Shown here one piece after another: positions 49,001-61,000 of a DNA stretch of 64,000 bases (the first letter of the stretch is position 1; every line of letters starts with the position of its first letter). Under the pieces are notes generated by a model. That model was not told the origin of the DNA. It searched no databases and worked only from the letters and a program-made list of their open reading frames with translations. The position numbers and the translations under genes are program-made. Source of the stretch: Paracentrotus lividus (Eukaryota > Echinodermata > Echinoidea > Camarodonta > Echinidae); contig CALNVZ010003425.1 of NCBI GenBank assembly GCA_940671915.1, forward strand, positions 39,871,087 through 39,935,086, given 5' to 3'.

Positions 49001-52000
49001 TATTATGTTTGTCATTGTTTTTTTATCAAATTGAGAAAGAATAAAATTGAACTGAACTGAACTGAACTATTTTTAATTGTCATGGCATTCCACTATCCAT
49101 CATCACCTTGCACAGTGCCAAAGGACCAATCGCTTGGAGGTAGCTATGAAGGGGTCGAACCCATGGGCTTATTCTTATTCCTGGAGCCAGTCCCAGAAGT
49201 GGCCCACAAGCACCCTCGGCTTGTCAAATGGGATGTCACAAAGCCTTTTGATTTCACTCTCGAGCTTATAGATGAAGGTGAAGGTGGGGAGAAGGTCATC
49301 ACCTCTACAGAGATGGAAAGAAACTTTATGGCAGACTATGTTGAAAGGATACCTGTGAAGACTGGAGGGGCAGAAGGGGTACTCTTTTTGCCCAAACAAA
49401 GAGGTAGAAATATAGATTTTAAATCTGATAAATATATAAAACAAATGAAGTCATACATGAATTCATTTCATTTTATATTTGAATTGTTATCACCTAAATT
49501 GCCATGACTAATTGCTAGGATAATGATAATGAAAATATGTTATCATGCTGATAATATAATGTTAAAAATAACTAATCTTATGATTGAATTTCTGAAACAC
49601 TATTGAAACCCTTACTTTCTTTTAAATTGAAGTATCAAATGACAACACCTGTGTGGAACCAATTACCACTTCTGTCGCTAGCTTTCATTTGAATTTATCT
49701 GTTTTCTCATATTGTGGTGCTTTCTTATTTTTGTTGAATCACCAGTGGAATCCAAAATTTAATGTTACTATTTTTTACAAAAAGCTATTAAAATATATCT
49801 TATACCAAATAAAATATGGTGAAACCTGTATGAAGACTTATACTAAGGTGTTTGGGAAATAAACAGGTTTGACTATATATGTACCTCTAATCATCATTGT
49901 TGGTTTTCATTTTTCACCGCAGGATCATCAGATCCCCTGCCATTGGTCATCGACATCCGAGGTCTGCTGACCAATCTGGTTGTAGACAGAGCAGTCACTC
50001 TAGCTTCTCATGGATTTGCTGTCTTTGCGTTTGATTACTTCTTGCCCCGCAGACTCAAAACACGCGACACAAATGTTTACATGGACAGTCAAGCTTTCCT
50101 TGTGAGTGATAATAGTTTTCTTTTCCTGGCCATATGCTACCCATGTTCCATGATATTTAACAGGAAGTGAGCAAATAATCTAAATATTGACCATTTTACC
50201 CCTGTTTCATGCAGTGATTGATAAGATGGCTCACCATTATGCTTTGGGTACTAGTATGCGCATTATTTCTCGTCCAATCAAAGTTTAATTCTCGATCTTC
50301 CCCAGCTATAATTCAAAATATCTGGCCGCAACTTTATATTTTTCCTGTTCATCGCACAAATTAATCAGATATTGCTTTAATATGATACCAAATGCATGAC
50401 ATTTAATTTTTGCCAGAAATAATACCTACACTTAGGCCCATATTCTGCTATGAAGACTAAGTTTGTACGCGTCGCAATCTTGTACAACTCTATTGTGTGA
50501 CCCGCATCAAACAAAAGGGTCGCAGTTAATCGCACAATAGATTTTACGAACTTGCGACGCATCCAAACTCAGTCTCCGTAGCAGAATATGGGCCAATGTG
50601 TTCCCTACTGATACTTTAAAACACGACTGTCAACCGGCGAAGAGCTGTTAGTGGGGGAATTATGAATATATCTTTCACCCCCCTCCCCAACCTACAAAAG
50701 AAATAAATGCATGTCTACGCTGGTGCTACTCCTAATGTCTATCATGAATGTATCTTCTGTAATTGCACCCCTTCATCAGGACATCATTGATTTTGTGAAA
50801 GCACATCCCAGGCTAGATGAGAACAGGATAGGCATGACAAGTTCATGCTATGGAGGGGTTATGATGCTCAATGCTGCTACTAGACTTGAACTACCAGTCA
50901 AATGCATGGTTGCAGCAGGATTTATTGATATGCTCTCTGTGTGTGTCGGATGGAAAAACCTGGATGGGAGTCTACTGGAACCAAAGTATGTTGAAATTGT
51001 CATTAAATGATTTGTAGGTTTTCATCATGATTTCTGCTCCAAATTACTCTCCTTAGCTAGATAAAATATGAAAGAAATATTAATGTGGTAAAGTTTCTGC
51101 AAAAACGTATAATGAATGAAAAAGATAACGCATTTAAAAAAAAATTTATCACTAATAATCCTCCAATCGACAATGCGACCTTTATGAGTGATCTGTCAAA
51201 CATTAAAAAGTAGGCTTATTTTTGTCACTTAAATAATGTCTTTATTTAGTTTTTAATAGTAGAACAGAGATTCTTGTAATTTGAGGATTTGTAAATACAC
51301 AAAACATACCATGGACACAAATTTTTCATCCTCTTAAAACCTTTAATCACCTGATCCTGATGTACACAGACAACTCTTTTTGGGTGTTTGGTACTTAACC
51401 CTTTATTGCTGTAAATTTTTTTGTTCTAATTGCAGCCCAGTAGAAAATTATGTTTCGAGGTGGAATGATGAAAATGGTAAGGGTTGGATAACATTCAAAG
51501 AAAATAATGTTCAAGAAAGCCTGGCCGAGCTAAAACATGATATGCACTTTTGTCTGGTAAGTTTATAATGACTACATTGTAAATTTCCAATATATAATTT
51601 ACAATTGTTATATGTGATCTGCCATCTCAACTAACAGCACCAATAAGTCACCATAATTCGAAATATTTGTTGTCTTAGCACCTTCAAAACTTCACTAAAA
51701 ACCTGGCTATTTAAACAAGCAAACCAGTAAATGTATAACTATTTCTCTTTTTAAATATGCTTCCTTTTTTCGGGTACAGCCCACAAGACCGACACCCATG
51801 AGACCGACGGCCCACGAGACCGACGACCCACGAGTCCGACAGTAAAGTAAATAGGCCAACGAGATCGACTATAAACAATTTAGGCCCACGAGACCGATAC
51901 TAGATCAAACAGGCCCTCGAGACCGACACTACGACGATATGACCCACGAGACAGAAAATTCGCAATGAAGGCCCACGACACCGACGGTAGGGGAAAACAG

Positions 52001-55000
52001 CCCACGAGACCGACATTACATGAANNNNNNNNNNNNNNNNNNNNNNNNNATCTCCCATCTTCTCAGCTTAATATTCATTCATCATCCCTCATAATGATAA
52101 AACTTTTAAAATATAAAATATGAGTATGAGAGTAGATCAACAGTTCCGTACTGTTCTACAGAAGGATTCAATTTTCAAACATCTAGATACCTATAAGTAA
52201 CAAACAAGGACCAGAGCTACTACCTTTGAGACAGATGGGTAGCGATATAGACTGCATGAGACATTATATTTACTTTCCATTCTCAAATGATCTTAAAAAA
52301 TCTTTTATACGAGACGTTTCTGCAAGATCAATACTAGAAGATATAATGCAAATACAAATTATCATATGGACCATCAATAAATAAAGACTCATTTCAGATG
52401 GACGCGGAATTTACATCAATGAATTAATAAATAGAGATCTAGTGCATTTTCCTGATCCATAAATACAAAAAGAAGGTCCTATCATTTATACACACCTAAA
52501 CGAACAAGGACCAAAGGACATTTGTGATCCTAAGTTCATGTGTCACGTCATGGGAAATGGAAGGATGCATCTCCGTATCGCAAGCATCTGACAGCGAAAG
52601 TACCAACACTTTCAAATAATAACACTCTAGAAAACTCACTGTAGTCGAGCTCATACCTGCTAAGGACACAAAAAAAAATTATAAACTGAATTTTACGAGA
52701 TCAGAGTAATATTAATAATATATCAGATCATGCTATTATCAGCTTTATTAGCCAACAGTAGCATTAGAAGTTCAAAGAAATAATATATAAGCAATCGTCA
52801 ATACCTGACTGCGCAGTCTCGATCAATGCATACGTGTTGATAGAATATTAACGAATAGTTCGCAATTCCGGAATAGATTTAGATCTATTGAAAAACAATT
52901 GAATAAAGCAATCCATTAAATTATATTCTGCAACAATCTTATGACGAAATGGAAATGTCCCAAAGTAACACATAAGCGACCATATGCATAATTAAGATAT
53001 CAGTAGATACCAATAAAAATAAACAAAGATACATCAAGAAGACTAACATTATCCATCTCCACTAAAAAAAGCATTACGAACTTGAATTAACATAGCAACT
53101 CAAAACTAGATACGCCCCAATTCCCCAGTAGTCCTATAAAATCAAGCTCATGCCTGAGAAATACCGGCATATTCCACACATGAATACTTTATCACAAACA
53201 TTAATGGAAAGACAACGACTACTCATGTCACATTGGAACATCACAAGATCTTCCTTTCCAACGAACTTGTATTTTTATATCCGACACCAATCACAATGGC
53301 AAGAAATTGGAATATAAGATATATATATATGTTGTATTACAAGCTCGATTCTATATTTTTAGGGCAAAACGCAGCATTTGAAGCGAAAAGATACGAGGAT
53401 ACCATCCAATAATCAGAAAATAGACAAAATAAAACTCAACTATACAAGCCGCACTAAAACTCCATATCCATCATATTTACTGACGCAAAAAGAGAAAACA
53501 ATCAAGAGCGTCGAAGATAGAAGAAAAAGCAACACAAAAAATGTGCACGATCTAGGGACGAAAAATTACACCTCTAACAAAATCACAGAAAACCAGAAAC
53601 AATCGAATTGGGATTAATCTGGTCAGTCTCTACACATATGGAGTTCTGCGTATTCTTATTAAGTGATAGCTCATGGAGAATACATGACTTAATTCATTTT
53701 AAAACAATCAACAGTATGTCACACACTCATTTGAAAAAGCCAAACACAACAAATCATGAATAAAAAAATGTCGTATGACGAGTGTTTCATGAACAGGCAA
53801 AATGGGGATATCAATACACGAATTATTATCAATAAATCGAAATTGTTGACATCAAGGAATTTACTCTAGGGCACAGTGATTACATTTTAATGTGCGCACC
53901 AATGATGCAATTCCTTTTACGACTTTCCTCTGCACGGTTTCCAAAATCAGACCGTATGAAGCCCTCACACCTCCCCACAGCTCCACGTGTCCCAAAAAAA
54001 TAGCATCCATGACTCCACAAATCCACAAATATCCATAGTTCCATCCATACACAATTTCCAGGAAAGTAATATTGATCCTGAAATGGTCTCATGAACCCAC
54101 CAAGCACAGGGAAATCCAGATATGCCCAAGTCGTGATTAGCCTATGCATCCGGTATGATTTGCTACACAAAATTCTTTAGAATTAGCAAACATTATAATT
54201 TTTACAGTCTACATCCAATGATGCACGAGGGCAATATTCATGGCAATCCATGTAAATGGAGTGACATTTTGCAAAGCTTCGACCTGAGAATATTCATAGG
54301 GGTGAATAATCTCACTAGTCAAAGAGAATGCTCATCATCAGGAAACCACTTTTTTAGATATAAAGAAAATTTTTCATGGAAGTCTTCATTGAACAGTCTA
54401 TACAAAAAGCATTGAAAACCGAGAACCAAGGTAAGGACACAACACATATAATACTACAAGAGGGACAAGAGACTTCATCAACAAAAGAGAAAGGTTAGAC
54501 AGTAAGAAAATAAGGATTGACACCATTTATATTCCTTCACATTGAATAGTACGCATAATATGGGTAAAAAAAAGTATATGTGAATCTTCAACACCATTTG
54601 TATGAGATAATTGCTAACTATCCTATCCACAACAATCCAGGTGGTAATAAGTTGAAGCTAAAGTGCGTCAGAAGCAGAACGGGAACGTTGAAATTAACTT
54701 AAAAACAACTAGAAAAAAGGTGCGCACTATAACTAAAGACGCAGCATAAAGTAGAATCAATTACTCCTATAGTCTAAACATACTCAAGCTATCATATCGA
54801 CTCGAATAAGTACCTGTTGTAAAAAAATGAATCTTAAACATCAAAAGACAAAAACCTACATCTAGGACCAAGGAAAATGAGCTACAACACTTAATTAACA
54901 GCATGAGCGCAGAACATAACAAGGTTATGCTTTCAGGTCTAGGCAGATGCACAATCCACTCGCGTGCATGATACAAAGCACAACCTACTGGGGTCATTCT

Positions 55001-58000
55001 AGACGATCCGCTGTTAGAGGGAGATACAAATAGACTCACTGGCACGTCTACAGGAAGGGCTGCTATAATGAACAACTGCAACGGCTCTCTACGAAAACCA
55101 ACTATGAGTTGATGCAACCGAAAGTACGAAAGACTGGTAGGACGTTGCGATTTCGCAGATTAAACATTATTTAGTAAATCATTCATGTGATGGAACATTA
55201 TACGACTTCCATATTGCAATAACAGTCAGCTAAAGTAGACGCGAAAATATTACTTGAAGCCGAGAAAATATGATTGCAAGAATTCCCAAGTTGCTGGAGA
55301 TTGTATGAATCCTCAAACCAATCCAAGACTCATTGCGAACTGCTACAACATCTAAAGACGACACAAAACCAATTCAATAATAATAGTAAAACATAACGCA
55401 TAAAAATAATTATCATTTAGCAAATAAGGGACCATCTAGTTTGTACAATTCTCCAGAGGTGAAGGCCATATGATAAAAAGTATCCACGAATTTTTTTCTG
55501 AATGACGTTGAGTGAATCCTATCCTCGATTAACTTCTCTAAAATAGTGTAACTGTATCTATGAGTTACACGTCACTTGAGAAATTTAAACGCGTCATTCA
55601 TGAATGGTTAAACGGCCGTCCACAAGATGTCTGCAAAGCTTGATGGCAGACATACCTATGCATGCTAGAAGTACGAAACAGAAGCGCGATACAAAATATG
55701 TTACGAACACAATATACGCTAATACTGTTACGATCATTGTTACCGAATGATGAAAATCGGAACTATGCAAGACTGCTCACCAAACAAAGAGCTAAAATAT
55801 CAATGATCTTCGATTATATAAGAAGCCCGACTTCGCTCTATGATACGATCGCGCCCGACTTGCAGCATATGCGACAGACGAAACTCAAAAATCAACAAAT
55901 ATATAAATTCGCATGCAAGCGTGCGAGTGCAACGAGAACACATTGCGATCCGCAGATTTGAGAATAGCTGTTATCTGATTAAGGGCCAGGCTTTTAGTCT
56001 AAAGCCGTCAGCGTCTTATTCAAAAGACTAGGTCGATGATGCTTTTCACAAACATCATCTGTACAAAATAAAGCGCGACATAACACGTACAGACTGATGA
56101 AAGGCGCAATATCCGAATTGCGTGAAGTGAAGTCGTGCGCGAATTAAAGCCAGCAGTATCACGAGCATAGGTTCATAATTTCACTGGCCGGATAGCGATT
56201 ATCGCGTGGCAATGCAACTATGTAAAGCGAATAACCTACAACGCCGCTGCGCTTGCAAATGACATTATACTCTAGGAAGAATCGAGATCACCTCACATTA
56301 TCGCGACAAGCAGAGAAGAAGGCACGTAGTCATGACGTCAACCAACTGACCGCGCTATATTTAAGCTTGTTACACCGCGGACATATGGCACGAAGTGGGC
56401 ACGACAGATTCGTACGATAATCACGAGCAAAGGCTTTGACTTGCGCCTGGGGCGGGAAAAAAGATTTCGTAGTTCGAAACACTCGCCTCTGCTGGATCGA
56501 GGCCCAGAAAGACGTGGAATTCAGGGCTATAATGATAAAATGATGTTGACTGACAATTATAATTTGCAAATATGGTACATTCATTTAACGCCTTAGCCAC
56601 TCATTTGGCTGTTCAATAGATTAACGTAAGAATTACTCATATAAAATGATAATTCCATTTCCTAATCCACACTCAGGGAATGCAAGTAGGGGATAAACGT
56701 AGAAGGGAACATCATTGACAAGAATTAGTGGATATCACGGGCGCGCATAAAAAAGAACCAGTAAAGGGCAGCAATTGTCCTCCGTCTCAGAAGGCATAAC
56801 ACCAGAAGCAAAAAACTTAAATTTACAACCTGGAAGCAGGCATGTATCGCTCACATGCCTTTTAAAATTATTTTCAGTGATAAACGACATTAGACACGCG
56901 ATACCGTTGAAATACAATGATTAACCATAGCAAAAATATACTGAATCTTATAAGCAAGAATAGACCTGTTAATGTCATTAATACCCAACTGCAGCGCAAT
57001 GAGTTACAACGACACAAACAGAAGCTCAAATCGGAGCTAGCTAATATTATCAGATGCACTTATTGTTTGCATTCTATGTAACTTTGAAACTAAATTGTCC
57101 CCTCAAATTTAATATTGAGAAAAGAATATTAAAGCAAAGATACAGAAGGCGACTGAAGAATTCAGCGGGCTAGGGCTCCCCGTTCTTCCCTACCATCTTA
57201 GTAAAAACAACGTCTACAGGACGTTATAGAATGAAGTAAATAAAAAACACACTACAGAAAAAGTAGAAATAAATTCGAGAAGAGGAGAGGGAGGAAAGGA
57301 ATAGACTCTCAAGTGACTCACCAGGGAGAGTGTACTCTTGAACATTTGTTACAATGAATCGGTACTATCAGCAAACTCAAAAACACTTCAAGAAAAAAAA
57401 AAATAATCCGCACCTCAGGAGCACATAACCACAAAGAGATAGAAGGCGAGTAAAGGAGATAAGGTAAGTAAAATAGAGTATCCCACAACGTAAGACCGCA
57501 TACACCGGAACACATTCAACGCGCGCGCCAAGACAGAAGACGCGAATGCTAGTAAAATACGTAACGGCTGGGTAAAAGGCACATAAAAAGACCTTAGAGC
57601 AACTCATGGTATAAAATCCATGACATAAGATATAAAGGAGACAAATAAGGAATGCGATAGTTAGCAGACTGAACACTCCATACACTCGAGAGTGCTAAAA
57701 GATCGTACAATGACATATATCCTCATTTCTGCTTTATAACTTCTGTATCAAGACATCTTAGGCCATGAAACGAATCAAGCGATAATTTTATCGAGGGTTT
57801 CTATCCCGTAGCCACAGGAACAACCTGTTACCAGTCCAACCATTCGCTTTGCAACTTTAGACAAGCACCCCCCCCCCACTAACCCTTCATCAAGGTATAA
57901 CTGTAAATACGAAATTAAATAAGCAAACAAAAAGAGAATATTGATAGCGAGGTGAGTATTTTAAAGGGACTAGATACAAAAAAAAGCGTCGGAGCATGAC

Positions 58001-61000
58001 ACGCACAAAACCTCAACAACAAGCAATCGTCAATATGAAAATGCGAGTACAAAATGTATATAACGAATAAATATCCGCCATCCCAGCCGACCGATCAATG
58101 GGTGCCGACAGGCGCTGGCACACATACCCTATAAAAAAAAGGCTCTCAACTCTAAGAAATTATTTCCCTAGCCAAAATGCGCTATCTGCCGAAACAGCAT
58201 TTCATAATACATCCAAAAGCAATTATATTAACTAGCAAAAGTTTTAACAACACATGTAACAGAAATTTGAGTACAACAAGACGTAGATACACAACACACA
58301 CAATAGATAATATACAAAGGATGATATAGAATTATGTATATCTACGAAACAACGATCCAGCCTTGAAGTCTACATTATTTTTCCCTCTCTTTTCAAAACA
58401 AACCCTGTCAACGTAGGAGGGGAGGAGGGGGGGGTAGAATAAAACTTCCGAAATAGTTGACCATAAAATGAGACACCCCCCAACAAACCTCCGAAATCTC
58501 ACAAAGCTAGGATTGTCGAATAACTGCTGTTGGTCACCTGCCATTAGTCTGATTATCATACCGCTGTTGCCCTTCCACCAATGTTTTTTCTTTTTTTTTT
58601 TTTTGTCTCTGACTATCTCGCCCTTGCCAGCCTCTCCATCCTCTCCCCCCCTTTCTCCTTAGGTCGTTTTCTGATCGTGGTATACCCCCCCCCCTCCTCC
58701 CCCTCCCAAACGTTGACAGAGGTTTGTGAAAAAGAGGAAGAGGAAAATAAATTGTAGACCTAATCAAGCTAAGATGTTTACGAAGTAAAAAATTCTATGA
58801 AGTCCTTGTATTTTATTTACTTATTTGTGTGTGTGTGTGTGTTTGTGTTTGTATGTGTGTGCTTTATCATTTCTTTATGAATGTTGATATGCGAGCGCGA
58901 ATAGCGAGCTAGGAAAAATAAATTATATTGGGAGCCTAATTTTTTTTAGGGGGGTCCAGGGCCTGCCGGGCCACCTGATCCCGCTGCCTGGCGGGGTGGG
59001 GGGGTCTTTAACAACCTCCTGGTACGTACCTGCCTCCCTTATGGTTCTTTGCTTCGAGTCTCTGTTGCCCTTCCCCACCCTTTTTTTTGTTTTCTTCCCC
59101 TTGTAAGTTTCTTCTCCCTCCCTCTTTTCTCCCCCTTTATGGTTTGCCTTTTTAAATGTTCATTTTCCTACCGATATAAGGGGGGGGGGGTCGGTGGGGC
59201 ATGCCTAGTTGCCCCGGATTGATACCCCTGGATATTCGGCTTGTTTCGTTTTCATGGTAGGCTAATTGAAGGAAACGTCTGACTCCGTGGGTATACTTCA
59301 TGTTACGCCGCGTCTGTGGGCTGTTTTGCTCTACCGTCGGTCTCGTTTACTTGTTTGATTCTAGTGTCGGTCTTATTGGGGTCTTTATTGCTAGCCGTTT
59401 CCGGTCTAGTGTCGGACTGTTTGTGGGGCCGTCCGGTCTCGTGGGTGTCGGTCTTGTGGGATGACCCTTTTTTCATCCTTCTTTACTTCGCCAGATTTCA
59501 TCTTTCATGATGGATACCGGCGCATTTTATAATATTACATTATTATTATTATTATTATTTCTTTGAATGTTTTTTGTAGTTTCTGATAGTAACGATTTCA
59601 TTTGATAACAAAATGGTTCATATGAGTACCAACTCTCCCCGGGTGATCACCCTGGAAGATCACACCCTCCCCCTCCCCCCCTCCTCGGAAGTTTACTTTC
59701 TCTACATATATCTCTGTTAGTGGTGGTTCATTATTTAGGCTTGAATTCTTAAAAAAAAGCCTGCACATGTATGTACAGGGGGGGGGGGGAAGCCCCAAAA
59801 CCAGCTGACTCAATTCCACGATCAGCGCTTCATCACTTGGCTTGAGGCTTTAATAGTCTTCTCACTTCTTTAAAGTTTTGGAGTGGGCAACGTTTCGTTT
59901 TTTCAGGTACTGCATACACTCCAAATCCGCTTTTGAATTGCAGTTTTTAATTTATGCTATTTGTTAAAGATAATGTTTACTGACAGTTTGCGCCAATTAG
60001 AAGGCTAGAAAACAAAAAGAAGTTCTAATCTTCTGATCAGTGTTATTATAATAGAATCTTTAAAATGTGTATTTCTATGTTTTTTTCCCTGTAACAGAGG
60101 AATGAAATATGAATTTGCCCCTTACTGATGTTTCTTCATACGGATGATCAACATATCATGTCATATGATGCAACCCTCTACGTAAGTAAGAGAGCAGTCG
60201 CATCATGCTGCTGTTGAAATGAAATATATTTTCTTCAAGAGTTATTTAATTCAAATTTGAAGCCAATGAGTAGGCCTACAGGGCCCTGTAAAATGATTAG
60301 TTGCAATTATTTGCAAAATTAATTGCAGCCAATCAGAATCCTTCATGCATGACATTTTGCATAAAAGTCTCACTTTCAAGGGCCTGTCCCACAGAAGGCG
60401 ATCGTTGTGGCGACAACCTACGAACTACTTTTTAGTACCCATCGCCACCATGCGCAGGTCAAATCGCCTCTTAGCTCGTGAATTATCGCGTCTGTCGCCA
60501 ACAAATACGTAGCAAAATTTTGTTCGCCGTTGGTTGCTCAACAAGTTAAACAATAGCCGGCGTCAGTTTGGTTGACGTCAATGACCGTAGCCTGTCTTCT
60601 CTTGTCGCAACAAGGTGCTATCGTAGATTGTCAGCAGATAGAACTTGTTTAGCACAGCGGAACGGCGGCCAGTTGTAGGTTGTCGTGCTCCAGCGTACGT
60701 TGCATGCATCGCTGAACCTACCGGCCAGTGAAATTTAAGCCGCTACGGCCTTTGTCGCCACCATACAACATTCACCAAAATCAGGATTGGCCTTCCATTC
60801 AGATACTGTACAGTCGCCGCTAATTTTTGACATTTTAAAAAATCACTCACGACCCAAATTATGATGCGCGACTGAGAGGACTATCACGAACCTAAAGGCG
60901 ACAGGCCGCCATCAGGTACAAAACACTCGATCGCCTGTGTCGGTCGCAAGGATCGCCACAGTGCGCAAGTTCATATTTTGGTTGATTTTAAGCTGCGACA

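Larger units (their letters stand above)
42224..50670. repeat. Right arm of large inverted duplication
   Basis: Inverted partner of 26445-35096. It contains upstream sequence, exons 1-3 and the intron-1 LINE of the intact-looking gene. The homology starts at 42224, where the direct-repeat block ending AAATGCATGA switches to sequence complementary to 35050-35096. It ends near 50670, about 110 bases before exon 4. Confidence 0.88.
51772..59466. mobile_element. Possible 7.7 kb DNA transposon with GAGACCGAC subterminal repeats
   Basis: Left end has GGGTACAGCCCACAAGACCG then ACACCCATGAGACCGAC; the right end, inverted, has GGTCATCCCACAAGACCGAC then ACCCACGAGACCGG. Inside each end CCCACGAGACCGAC-like words repeat (51790-52024; inverted 59320-59455). 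CTTTTTTC at 51764-51771 and at 59467-59474 is a possible 8-base target duplication. The middle is crossed by a 25-N gap and has no recognised transposase. The pairing of the two ends is seen directly; that they belong to one element is inference. Confidence 0.55.

Noticed and set aside
53861..54170. LINE RT-like words on the - strand (HVELWGGVRAS, ILETVQRKVVKG)
   Set aside because: Resemblance only; no catalytic block around it, so not annotated as a gene.
54155..54415. Possible piggyBac-like words (FDLRIFIGVNNLTSQRE)
   Set aside because: Too short and too weak; no DDD residues or flanking TTAA could be placed.
55662..55961. 99-codon open frame on + strand
   Set aside because: No known domain, inside the featureless A-skewed block.
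60061..60120. Good acceptor (CCCTGTAACAG) as the missing ACOT exon
   Set aside because: In the required phase 0 it meets a stop after four codons and shows no DD-type motif.
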